From Mangrovicoccus sp. (GTDB lineage Bacteria > Pseudomonadota > Alphaproteobacteria > Rhodobacterales > Rhodobacteraceae): DNA of 43,786 nt. How positions within the stretch are numbered: position 1 is the first letter of the stretch; each line of letters opens with the position of its first letter. Below, one piece after another: positions 35,849 through 43,786 of this stretch. The translations under genes were made by a program, and so were the position numbers. The DNA lies in contig JAOXSB010000108.1 in NCBI GenBank assembly GCA_025800345.1, positions 1 through 43,786 on the forward strand. Direction: 5' to 3'. A model generated the notes under the pieces. It saw only the letters and a list, made by a program, of their open reading frames with translations. It was not told the origin of the DNA and did not search any database.

Positions 35849-36472
35849 GTGACATCTCAAAGCAAAATGTACCGCGCCGTGATGCGCGAACGCGCCCAGC
35901 GGAACCCCCAATTCTGGGACGCAATATGCCAGGATGCCCGAGCTGCAGCGCGCAGCATGTCCGGCGAAACCGCCCAAACCAAGAGTTGGGCCGGGCTCTG
36001 GCTGGTGATCCGTATGATCTGGGCGGCCGATGGATTTTTCCCGCTGTTCTTAGCGCGCCTGGCCACTTATTTGCGCGGGCTTGGGATACCAGGACTGCCA
36101 ATGATCTTGCGCCGTTTGGCCATCGTCACAGGCCAGGTGCATATCGGCGCGCCAGTGATCTTACAGCCAGGCCTTGTCCTGCCCCATGGCCAAGTGGTGA
36201 TTGACGGGCTGGTAGAGATCGGCCCCGGTGCCATTATTCGGCCCTTCGTGACCATCGGCTTGGCCGAAGGCAATATCATCGGCCCCACAATCGGCTCCCG
36301 GGTGCGCATCGGCACTGGCGCCAAAGTCATCGGCCCGATCACCATCGGCAAAGATGTGAAGATCGGCGCCAATGCGGTGGTGAATTGCGATGTCCCCGAT
36401 GGGGCGACGGTAATAGGGGTTCCCGGGCGTGTCATTTCAAAGGCCGCAACGGAGCCGCCGCGAGATGGTTGA
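35849..36472 (+). CDS. Hexapeptide-repeat acetyltransferase (serine O-acetyltransferase-like)
   Basis: A 207-residue left-handed beta-helix protein. Hexapeptide repeats run from VHIGAPVILQPGLVLPHGQVVIDG to GANAVVNCDVPDGATVIGVPGRV. The N-terminus carries a hydrophobic helix (LWLVIRMIWAADGFF). It is like the CysE-related acetyltransferases found in polysaccharide clusters, which O-acetylate sugars, rather than true SAT. The start is uncertain: GTG 35849 or ATG 35867, with no clear ribosome site. It is the second gene of the island. Confidence 0.72.
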   Translation: MTSQSKMYRAVMRERAQRNPQFWDAICQDARAAARSMSGETAQTKSWAGLWLVIRMIWAADGFFPLFLARLATYLRGLGIPGLPMILRRLAIVTGQVHIGAPVILQPGLVLPHGQVVIDGLVEIGPGAIIRPFVTIGLAEGNIIGPTIGSRVRIGTGAKVIGPITIGKDVKIGANAVVNCDVPDGATVIGVPGRVISKAATEPPRDG

Positions 36473-36656
36473 ACCCCGGTTGTTTCGGTGATTAGGCTGC
36501 CCCAAGATCGCCGCCAGGACAGGATCAACCAACGGGCAACACCCCGCGGCTTTGATCGTCGCTGCCCCCGCTGGTATCATTGTTTTTGCTCCTGCTCTGC
36601 TGTTGGGCCAAGCGCAGGGGTCTGCCAAATGCCGTCGGCCCGGGAGCAACAGATTT

Positions 36657-37748
36657 ATGTCCGACGCCGTCACCACCCCTGCTCTACCCTCGGAAATTAT
36701 TCTGGTGCTGGGCATGCATCGCAGCGGCAGTTCTGCCCTGACCCGCGCCCTTAGCATCACGGGCTACAGCCTCCCCAAAACATTGATCAAAAGCAATGTT
36801 TCCAATCGTCGAGGGCATTGGGAAAGCCAGCCTCTGGCCCGGCTTGACGACGGTCTGCTGAAAGAAGCCGGCCTTGTGTGGTCCGATTGGGCTGTGGGGG
36901 ATTTGCCGCGCCTGCCCGCAAGCACCGCCCGAGATTTCCAAACAGATCTTTTGGCATTGATCAGCGATGAGTTTCCTCACGCACAACCCGCCATCATCAA
37001 AGAGCCTCGGATCTGCCGCTTGGTGCCCCATTACCGCGCGGCTTTTGACGGGCAAGTGCCATTCAAAGTGGTGATCGCATTGCGCAACCCGCTTGAGGTC
37101 ATCGCGTCTTTGGTGCGGCGCAACAATATGAGTGAAGCCAATGCCGCTTTGCTTTGGCTGCGCTATATGCTGGATGCGGTCGCCGCCTCCGAAGGCACCC
37201 AACGCGCCTTTATCGCCTATGATCGTCTGCTGAGCGAGCCAATCCCCGCCATAGCCGATCTACAACGCGATCTCGGCGGCGCCTTTCCCAATACTTTGGA
37301 CAGCGTCGGGGCAGATATCGAAGACTTTCTAAGCGATGGGCTGCGCAGCCATGCGGCCTCTAGCGAAGAAGTGGTGCAAAACGATTTGACCCAGGGCTGG
37401 ATCAGCGATGCCTATGCCGCCTTGCGGGTGCTGACCCGCGATCCCAACGCGCCCGAAGCCCTAGAAAGCCTGTCGCGGATCAAAAGAGAATTCGACGCGG
37501 CCAGCCCGGTTCTTGCGCAAATCCTGTCGCAATATGATCTTACGCTTGATGAGTTACGGCGCGGCAATGCAGCGCTTGAGGCCGCGCTTGAGCTGAAAAA
37601 CGAGCATCTCGCGCTGCTGCGCGAAGCCGCCGCAACCGGAGATTTGAACGCCCCGGCGCAGCGTGAAACCGCAGCCACTGCCGCGACACCGAAAAAAAAG
37701 AAAAAGGGTCTCAAAAAGCTTCTCAATTGGAGCAAGGCGGCGGGATAA
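36657..37748 (+). CDS. P-loop sulfotransferase family protein
   Basis: A 363-residue protein. The PAPS-binding P-loop GMHRSGSSALTR begins at residue 19, and the 3'-phosphate motif KVVIALRNPLEVIASLVRRNN follows. It ends with an Ala/Lys-rich, charged tail (KKKKKGLKKLL) that may bind membranes or a partner. ATG 36657 has GGGAG upstream; a longer frame to 36552 is poorly supported. A role in sulfating an exported glycan is inferred from the family and the neighbours. A C-terminal coiled-coil-like stretch (LEAALELKNEHLALL) precedes the tail. Confidence 0.8.
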   Translation: MSDAVTTPALPSEIILVLGMHRSGSSALTRALSITGYSLPKTLIKSNVSNRRGHWESQPLARLDDGLLKEAGLVWSDWAVGDLPRLPASTARDFQTDLLALISDEFPHAQPAIIKEPRICRLVPHYRAAFDGQVPFKVVIALRNPLEVIASLVRRNNMSEANAALLWLRYMLDAVAASEGTQRAFIAYDRLLSEPIPAIADLQRDLGGAFPNTLDSVGADIEDFLSDGLRSHAASSEEVVQNDLTQGWISDAYAALRVLTRDPNAPEALESLSRIKREFDAASPVLAQILSQYDLTLDELRRGNAALEAALELKNEHLALLREAAATGDLNAPAQRETAATAATPKKKKKGLKKLLNWSKAAG

Positions 37749-37781
37749 CCCGCCCTGCTTTGGCTTGAAAACCCAACCAAC

Positions 37782-38834
37782 CTACCAATAGACGGGCACT
37801 TGGTTCACCGCGCAGCGGGATTTTGAAAAGAACCAGCTTTCAATCGCATAGCGCGGCTGGGTAAAGCTGGGATCTGAAGAGGTCGCGTGCAGATTGAAAT
37901 GGTCGAAAAACACCCCATCGCCCGCCGCGAAATAGGGCCGGGCGATCTGCACATCCCCAAATTTCTCCGCCACGGTTTTGCCGGAAATCGACCAGTTGAA
38001 CACTGCGCCATTGGTGCCCGGCGGAATGATCTCTTCGAGCCGCTGCGGCACCAGATCCATGCCCGGGCTTTCCGTGCCCGCGCCACAATCGGTCAGCGAT
38101 ACCCAAAGATTCAGGCTTTGAATGCCTTGGTTCATGAACGCCCCGTCCTGATGCCATTCAGAGGGGAATTCCAAAGGCTCGGCCCGACGCAGCACGCTTT
38201 TTTGATAGGACACACAAGGCTCATCGCCAAAATAGTTCTGCAAAAGACGGCGCAGCCCCAGGATTTCAAACCGGTCCAGCAATTGTTGCGAGACAATCGG
38301 CGATAAAAATGTCTCGATGGCACCGCTTTTCCCAAGGAAAGAATGCGCTTTGACGCGGGTTTTGCCCGATGCCGAGCCCAAAGGCATGAAATAGCCCTTA
38401 GAGATGGTGGAACGCTCCATCGCATCGCCCGCCTCATCGGCCGCCACATGCGCCGCCGCCGCATCACGCACCTTATCAATCCCCAGGCGGAAGGCTTCTG
38501 CCACTTGCGGCGAGAAAAGATTGCGTATGATCAGCGCACCATGGTGATGCATGGCGCTGCGCAGCGTTGCGTCAGAAAGATCTCGTAGATCCACCTCGGG
38601 CAGTTCACCTGGCCCGGGCGTGAATAGATCCGGCGGGGTCTCACGCTGCGGTCTCCAAGCCTGTGAACCCGCTTTGCCCTCATCCAGCAATTTACCTGAT
38701 TGCACCCGCAGATCCCGCAAGCGCACCATATCCCCAATCTGACCGGATCCGCGCGCAATCGCTGCGGATTTTGCAACCTGTGCCACCAGGTCTTCATTTT
38801 TCGACACAAGGTTGTTCATCAGGTCAAGAGCCAT
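37782..38834 (-). CDS. Phytanoyl-CoA dioxygenase (PhyH) family Fe(II)/2-oxoglutarate oxygenase
   Basis: A 350-residue protein of the PhyH family. Iron ligands are H228 and D230 (WHQDGAF) and H316 (FDHFNLHATSS), and the 2-oxoglutarate-binding Arg is R328 (PRYAIESW). The first 65 residues form a separate, polar region. The enzyme hydroxylates an unknown small molecule or lipid/sugar; it is convergent with the sulfotransferase and divergent from the large glycosyltransferase, so it probably belongs to the same island. ATG 38834 was chosen; an upstream TTG at 38840 is unlikely. Confidence 0.85.
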   Translation of the reverse strand: MALDLMNNLVSKNEDLVAQVAKSAAIARGSGQIGDMVRLRDLRVQSGKLLDEGKAGSQAWRPQRETPPDLFTPGPGELPEVDLRDLSDATLRSAMHHHGALIIRNLFSPQVAEAFRLGIDKVRDAAAAHVAADEAGDAMERSTISKGYFMPLGSASGKTRVKAHSFLGKSGAIETFLSPIVSQQLLDRFEILGLRRLLQNYFGDEPCVSYQKSVLRRAEPLEFPSEWHQDGAFMNQGIQSLNLWVSLTDCGAGTESPGMDLVPQRLEEIIPPGTNGAVFNWSISGKTVAEKFGDVQIARPYFAAGDGVFFDHFNLHATSSDPSFTQPRYAIESWFFSKSRCAVNQVPVYW

Positions 38835-38945
38835 GGCCAAGTCTCACTGCTACGTTGGGTAGCGAGACCCTGCCCAATGACCCTTGGCTTGTATAGAGCA
38901 AATCGCTTCGCTACCAAACGTCAGCGCGCAGTGACGGAGAATGCC

Positions 38946-41819
38946 ATGCCCCGCGACGAGAAATCGGATGCCGAAATTCAGCGGCTCCTCACCCATATTC
39001 GAGCGCTGGAAGCGGAACGGGACCGGCTGAAAAAACGTGATCGGAATTACCAAAGCATTTTCGACCGGGTCACCGACCGCTTGGCCACCGATCGCTCAAA
39101 TGTGCCTGCGCAGCCAAGCACATTTAACGGCTTTACCTTTGTCATCGCTTATTATGACATCCCCGATCAGATCGAGCGCACCCTGACCAGCTGCTCGCCA
39201 GCCTATCAGGGCATGGAAGATCACGAGATCGAAGTCATCATCGTGGACAATGGCTCCACCCTGCCTTTGCCCGAAGGGCTGCAAGAACGGCACCCCCATA
39301 TCTCGAAGATCTTGCGCTTTGATGATCACCCATCGCCGGTTTTTGCCCTGAACCAAGGGATCGCCGCCGCCCAATTCGAAATGATCGCTGTGATGATCGA
39401 TGGGGCGCATATGCTTTCCCCGGGCGTGGTGCGCAATGCCCGTGACGCTTGGCAACATTTCCCCAATCCGGTGATCAATGTTCCACAATATATTCTGGGG
39501 CTGGAATCGCAAAACCTGACCCAGCAAACGGATGCTTTCGCCAAAGAAACGGCAGATCTGGCCAATTTAGGATGGCCGGAAAATGGCTATAGCCTGTTCG
39601 AATATGCTGTCTATCCCGGCGAGAATTATCACCGCACCTATGTGGAAGCCATTGAAACCAACTGCTTGATTACCACCCGTGATGTGCTCGATCGTTTTGG
39701 CGGTTTTGACGAGCGCTATAGCGAGCCAGGTGCGGGCTTTGCCAATTTGGAAATTTTCTCGCGCCTGATCCATGAGCCTGAAAACAGCTATATCACCTTA
39801 TCAGGCGAAGGCAGCTTTCACCAAGATCACCGGGGCACCACCACCCAAAGATCCCCCGAAGAACGCGACCAATTGGTGGCACAATTCAAGATCCGCCATG
39901 AAGAAGTGACAGGCACCGACACGATCTTGAATGCTCGCAGCGCAATCCTGTTCGGCAAAACCCGCCGGCAAACTCAGCGCATCCCAACCATTTCGCGGGA
40001 ATTTGGCCGGGTCAGCAATCGCATCCTGAAACAGCTCGCCAATATCTATGTGGGCCGCACCCGCGCCGCCCTGAAAGACAATTATGAGCCGGTCCTGGCC
40101 GTGGGGGGCGCCGCCGATGAGCGCCGGGCCCGCACGCCATTGGAGCCGCGTGGAATGCTGGCGGAAACCGCCGAGCGCAACGGGGTGCCCGAAAAACGCC
40201 TGGGCTATCTGCGCTGCCTGAGACAAGTGCATGAGGCCCTGCGCCCGAAAATGTACTTCGAGATCGGCATGGATACCGGCGCCAGCCTGACCTTGGCCCG
40301 CTGCCCAGCCGTGGGGGTGGACCCGGCTTTCACCCTGACCAACGCACAAAACGCGCCGCGCCATCTCTTCCGCGAGAAAAGCGATGATTTCTTTGCGGAT
40401 CACGCCCGTTGCGCCGGGCTTTTCCCCAATGGGATCGATCTGGCCTTTATCGATGGGATGCATCTCGCAGAATTTGTCGTCCGCGATTTCATCGAAACCG
40501 AAAAATGGATGCGCAAAGGCGGCGTGATCATGCTCGATGACGTGCTGCCCGACCGCATGGAGATGCTAGAGCGCGACCGGCGCTTTAACGCGTGGTGCGG
40601 GGATGTTTATAAAATCGTGCCGATCTTGCGCAAATACCGCCCAGATCTGACAGTGTCCGTGTTTGAAACCTTCATCGGCCCTTATCGCAAGGGCCTGGCC
40701 TTGGTCTCCGGGCTCGATCCAGAGAACCGGGTGCTGGAACAAAATTACGATGAAATCGCCGCCGGTATCGCCGATGGGGCTTTTGATGTGCACAATATCG
40801 AAGAGCTCGAAACCTGCCTCGCCCCCGTGCCGATCAAAACCCTGACCAAAGCCGCCAGCGCCGGTCGCCGAGGCAATCTCACGGCGGCTTTAACCGCCCC
40901 GAGCCCGGCTGAAACCCTGCGCGGCGCGGCGGTGCCGGAAACGCCAAAATTGTCTTTGGTGATTGTCGCCTATGACATGGCCCGCGAATTGCCACGAACC
41001 TTGCAAAGCCTCGCACCGGCCATGCAGCGCGGGCTGGCCGCGGAAGATTACGAAATTATCGTGGTGGACAATGCCTCGCAAAGCCCGGCGGATCTATCTG
41101 CCTGCGCTGCCATTGCCCCCAATACGCGCTTTATCACTGTGCCAGAGCGCAATGTCTCCCCCTGCCATGCGGGCAATATCGGCCTGGCAGTGGCACGCGC
41201 GGATTTTGTGGGCCTAATGATCGATGGCGCGCGCATGGCCTCCCCTGGGCTGCTCAGCGGCGCTTTGAATGCCTATGCTGGCAATACAGCCGCGGTGATC
41301 GGATCCCATGGCTTCCATCTGGGTCAGGAAGTGCAATCTTTGGCGGTGACCAAAGGCTATGACCAAGCCGCTGAAGACGCGCTTTTGGACAAGGCGGGCT
41401 GGCAAGAGGATGGCTATCGCCTGTTTGACATTTCCGTCTTCTCCAAATCCTCGGGCAAAGGCTGGCGGGTGCTGCCGTCAGAGAGCAATGCGCTGTTCCT
41501 ACACCGCGACCGCTGGCGCGATTTGGATGGGCTGGATGAGGATTTCCGAAGCCCAGGGGGCGGGCTCGTCAATCTCGATTTGTGGAAACGCGCCTGTGAA
41601 ATCCCGAATGCGGCGGTCAAAATGCTGCTGGGCGAGGGCACTTTCCACCAGATCCATGGCGGCGTGACCACATCAAGCGCCACCTCTCGGCGAGCAGAAT
41701 TTGACCACGAATACGAAGCGCTCCGCTTTGCCCCATATGCCCGCCCCACGGTGACAGCAGAATTTGTCGGCAAGGAACCCGCCCGCGCATCGGCATCAAA
41801 CCTCGCACCGGCCGATTAA
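38946..41819 (+). CDS. Large GT2 - methyltransferase - GT2 fusion protein
   Basis: A 957-residue protein of three modules. Residues 1-55 are a charged coiled coil (RLLTHIRALEAERDRLKKRD). GT2 domain A follows (about 58-310) with IIVDNGST and AVMIDGAHMLSPG. A class I SAM methyltransferase of the Methyltransf_24 type (about 415-600) has YFEIGMDTGASLTLA and DLAFIDGMH. GT2 domain B (about 668-920) has IIVVDNASQ and GLMIDGARMASPG. A and B resemble each other along their whole length, including the ends GEGSFHQDHRGTTT and GEGTFHQIHGGVTT, so they arose by duplication. ATG 38946 follows GGAG. Probably assembles and methylates a surface glycan. Confidence 0.85.
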   Translation: MPRDEKSDAEIQRLLTHIRALEAERDRLKKRDRNYQSIFDRVTDRLATDRSNVPAQPSTFNGFTFVIAYYDIPDQIERTLTSCSPAYQGMEDHEIEVIIVDNGSTLPLPEGLQERHPHISKILRFDDHPSPVFALNQGIAAAQFEMIAVMIDGAHMLSPGVVRNARDAWQHFPNPVINVPQYILGLESQNLTQQTDAFAKETADLANLGWPENGYSLFEYAVYPGENYHRTYVEAIETNCLITTRDVLDRFGGFDERYSEPGAGFANLEIFSRLIHEPENSYITLSGEGSFHQDHRGTTTQRSPEERDQLVAQFKIRHEEVTGTDTILNARSAILFGKTRRQTQRIPTISREFGRVSNRILKQLANIYVGRTRAALKDNYEPVLAVGGAADERRARTPLEPRGMLAETAERNGVPEKRLGYLRCLRQVHEALRPKMYFEIGMDTGASLTLARCPAVGVDPAFTLTNAQNAPRHLFREKSDDFFADHARCAGLFPNGIDLAFIDGMHLAEFVVRDFIETEKWMRKGGVIMLDDVLPDRMEMLERDRRFNAWCGDVYKIVPILRKYRPDLTVSVFETFIGPYRKGLALVSGLDPENRVLEQNYDEIAAGIADGAFDVHNIEELETCLAPVPIKTLTKAASAGRRGNLTAALTAPSPAETLRGAAVPETPKLSLVIVAYDMARELPRTLQSLAPAMQRGLAAEDYEIIVVDNASQSPADLSACAAIAPNTRFITVPERNVSPCHAGNIGLAVARADFVGLMIDGARMASPGLLSGALNAYAGNTAAVIGSHGFHLGQEVQSLAVTKGYDQAAEDALLDKAGWQEDGYRLFDISVFSKSSGKGWRVLPSESNALFLHRDRWRDLDGLDEDFRSPGGGLVNLDLWKRACEIPNAAVKMLLGEGTFHQIHGGVTTSSATSRRAEFDHEYEALRFAPYARPTVTAEFVGKEPARASASNLAPAD

Positions 41820-41831
41820 GCACTGATCCCT

Positions 41832-41858
41832 GATCTTGGCGCAGCGCGCGCCAAGATC
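41832..41858. terminator. Bidirectional hairpin between convergent glycosyltransferase genes
   Basis: A perfect 11-bp stem (GATCTTGGCGC at 41832-41842, GCGCCAAGATC at 41848-41858) with a 5-base loop, 13 bases after the large fusion gene and before the end of the opposing one. No T run follows on either strand. Confidence 0.55.
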
Positions 41859-41931
41859 GCACGCAACCTCTTATTGAACGGCCCTTGGCGCGCCCGCGTC
41901 GGCCCCATGGGCTTACGCCAGGCGGGGCAGC

Positions 41932-42801
41932 TTACCAGCCTTGGCGGCGGAAGTAATCTGCCGCGTCCTCACGGATCGCCGCTAAGATCGGGTTTTGATG
42001 GGTGTTTTTCACAGAAATCTGGACCCGCTCCACCCCATGGCGCGCCTTGAGTTGAACCTGCCCCGATTGATTAAATTTTTCTTTATCTTCTGATGAATAG
42101 CTCTTTGTCTTCGCGTGATAGACAAAGCAATCCGTGGCCACCGCACATAAAAACCCTGCATCTAAGGCACGAAAGGTAAGATCGCTTTCCTCACCATAGC
42201 CCATCGGGAAGGCTACTTCATCAAAATATCCCACCGTTTCAATAACTTCCCTGGACAACCCCATGCAAAACCCATTGATCTGCTCAACCAAAGGGTAAGG
42301 AAAATTTTGTTTATAAACAGACGCATATCTGTGAAACTTTAACAAACTCGCCGCATCTGCGGATATGGGGTTGGCCGGGCGCTCTTTTGTCGGCAATTGC
42401 GGCACCGATTGCCATCCCCCCGCATTGGACAATGGCCCGACGATCCCGATTTGCCAATTGGCCTGCATACAGGCCTCCATGCGCGCAATCCAATCACCGC
42501 AGACAATGGTATCGCTGTTGAGTAAGATCACCATATCCGCGCGGCTTGCACGCAAGCCAGCATTGGCTGCCCGACAAAAGCCACTTCCCTCTGAACGGCG
42601 AATAAGGGTGAACTTATCTGCACAAGAGCTTGTGATTTCTTCGCAAATGATGCGCGTTTCATCATCAGAGCCATCGTCAACCACAATCGCCCGATCCTGA
42701 GCACGCAAAGTATCGCGTAAAGATTTCAAGCAGAGCTCTACATCCTGCGGGCTGTTATGCACACAGACGATGACCTCGGTTTTCGGCGGAGCAGAGACCA
42801 T
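41932..42801 (-). CDS. Family 2 glycosyltransferase
   Basis: A 289-residue GT-A fold GT2. VIVCVHNSPQDVELCLKSL starts the nucleotide-binding part; VVDDGSDDET and the NSD motif ILLNSDTIV replace the usual DxD. GYFDEVAFPMGYGEESDLTFRALDAG carries the family's ED acceptor-site motif. Similar to rhamnosyl- and other glycan-chain transferases, but the sugar is not predictable. ATG 42801 with GAGGG upstream was preferred to a longer frame to 42870 that overlaps the upstream gene. Ten bases separate it from the DUF616 gene, so the two form an operon. Confidence 0.88.
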   Translation of the reverse strand: MVSAPPKTEVIVCVHNSPQDVELCLKSLRDTLRAQDRAIVVDDGSDDETRIICEEITSSCADKFTLIRRSEGSGFCRAANAGLRASRADMVILLNSDTIVCGDWIARMEACMQANWQIGIVGPLSNAGGWQSVPQLPTKERPANPISADAASLLKFHRYASVYKQNFPYPLVEQINGFCMGLSREVIETVGYFDEVAFPMGYGEESDLTFRALDAGFLCAVATDCFVYHAKTKSYSSEDKEKFNQSGQVQLKARHGVERVQISVKNTHQNPILAAIREDAADYFRRQGW

Positions 42802-42811
42802 ACCCAAGCCC

Positions 42812-43786
42812 TCAGTGCATAATCTTGGCAAAATAGGGCGTGGTTTCGATATTGTCGGGCAACAGCCCAACCCTCAAGCTGTCCACTTCCGAGATCGCTA
42901 AGGGCAAGCTGAGTTGGTCCCGACGCGATCCGTGAGACATCATACGCCACCAAGCACTGCACATCTCGCGCACCGCAGGTGCGTTTGGGCGCAAGGCCAA
43001 AACCATGGTTTCATAAAGCTGCGTGCCACGAAACGCGGGATGGTCTTGCACTTGTTTCATATGCCGCGCCAAAATCCACGGCTCATCTTTCTTCAAGCGC
43101 AAGCAAGCACCCGTTTCTGCAATCAAACTCGATCTTTGAGGATGCGAGAATGTCGCGAAATCATGATCCTCAAATGCGACATCTTCCAAGATTTTCTTGG
43201 GATCATCACAGATAAGCACATTCCCATCCACCCAGAGCACCGTGTCATATTCGGCAAAATAGGTGGGCAAATGCAGTTTCACGAAACGGGCGCGCCGGGT
43301 GGGGTCCGTGTGAAAGAAATTGGCATAGACTTGCTGCCAAACCGGCCCAGTTTCAAACACCTGGTCCGAAAACAAAAAGAAATCCGCATGTTCCGTCCAA
43401 GCCTTGTGGACGGGCATTAATTTATCATAGCCGCCGAAAATCGCTGTCACCACGGCTATTTTCTTACCCGATGGATTGCTGAGGGAGAGCGGATCCAACA
43501 GGCCGGGTTGATCAATGGCTTGCAGATCTTGCCCACTGGGACCGACCTTAATGCCGTTGCGGATAAGGATCTCTACCGCCCAATGGGTCAAGGACAGGCC
43601 ATCTTTGGCCGCCATCTCCGGGCATGGGGCATAGGCTTTGACCAAACCCTGCTCGCAGAAATGCAGCATCGCATCATCACCTACAGCAAGAGCATGGCGT
43701 TCACGATACCAATCTTCGTCAAGAATGGCGGCGATCCGCGCTTGCTGCGCCGCATCAACCCCATTGGGCGCCAAGCTCAATGGCGA
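42812..43786 (-). CDS. DUF616 glycosyltransferase-like protein, 5' end beyond the window
   Basis: At least 324 residues are visible. KKIAVVTAIFGGYDKLMPV is the DUF616 (TOD1/MUCI70 hexosyltransferase-like) signature, and VLWVDGNVLI gives the DxN/DxD-like metal site. LKLHLPTYFAEYDTV precedes it. The reading frame is still open at the window end; the TTG near 43780 is not a convincing start, so the gene is 5' partial. A polar N-terminal region of about 110 residues precedes the domain. It is upstream of the GT2 gene in the same operon. Confidence 0.8.
   Translation of the reverse strand, partial: SPLSLAPNGVDAAQQARIAAILDEDWYRERHALAVGDDAMLHFCEQGLVKAYAPCPEMAAKDGLSLTHWAVEILIRNGIKVGPSGQDLQAIDQPGLLDPLSLSNPSGKKIAVVTAIFGGYDKLMPVHKAWTEHADFFLFSDQVFETGPVWQQVYANFFHTDPTRRARFVKLHLPTYFAEYDTVLWVDGNVLICDDPKKILEDVAFEDHDFATFSHPQRSSLIAETGACLRLKKDEPWILARHMKQVQDHPAFRGTQLYETMVLALRPNAPAVREMCSAWWRMMSHGSRRDQLSLPLAISEVDSLRVGLLPDNIETTPYFAKIMH

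Overview
The window comes from the chromosome or a large replicon of a diazotrophic alphaproteobacterium, most likely a Rhodobacteraceae (Rhodobacter/Rhodovulum-like) species. The reasons are a GC-rich sequence, an rnfABCDGEH operon divergent from fdxC, an oxygen-sensitive type NifA next to rpoN, and neighbours of alphaproteobacterial type (DnaE2, HemP, DUF1289, imelysin/DHOR/DUF1513). The genus cannot be fixed from the window. No rRNA, tRNA or CRISPR array was seen, and nifHDK/nifEN lie elsewhere.

Left edge (1-2400): the 3' part of the error-prone polymerase gene dnaE2, with a terminator, then a monocistronic crotonase-fold enzyme whose acidic residues match dienoyl-CoA isomerases. It is convergent with the rnf operon, and a shared terminator stem lies between them.

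Nitrogen-fixation block (2400-25970): on the minus strand rnfA-B-C-D-G-E-H encodes the membrane complex that supplies low-potential electrons. Divergently lie fdxC ([2Fe-2S] ferredoxin) and an RseC-like membrane protein. Each direction has a sigma54 (-24/-12) promoter. A degenerate IS6-family element (9097-9914) with 19-bp inverted repeats follows and truncates a GNAT gene. A plus-strand series then runs from a perfect sigma54 promoter: iscA-like, nifU, nifS, nifV, cysE, nifW, fixX-like, modABC, bfd, bfr, rpoN. It covers Fe-S assembly, homocitrate, molybdate import, iron storage and the sigma factor. nifA follows, then a second sigma54/NifA-type promoter driving nifB-fdxN-LRV-nifZ-nifT-SIR2-like, closed by a strong terminator.

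Iron/haem block (26000-32400): an AT-rich control region with direct and inverted repeats precedes hemP, an unknown 152-residue protein, an imelysin (IrpA-like), two DUF1289 proteins, a di-haem DHOR protein, a second, divergent imelysin and a DUF1513 protein. The set looks like a periplasmic iron-handling operon, a reasonable neighbour for an iron-hungry nitrogenase region.

Right end (32400-43786): a soluble chemoreceptor with three PAS domains, then a small island of apparent surface-glycan genes: a sulfotransferase-like protein, a hexapeptide acyltransferase, a P-loop sulfotransferase, a PhyH-type dioxygenase, a 957-residue GT2-methyltransferase-GT2 protein, a GT2 enzyme and a DUF616 glycosyltransferase cut by the window edge.

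The least explained items are the nif-linked SIR2-like protein lacking the usual catalytic Asn, the paired imelysins of which one has lost the motif His, and the internally duplicated glycosyltransferase.
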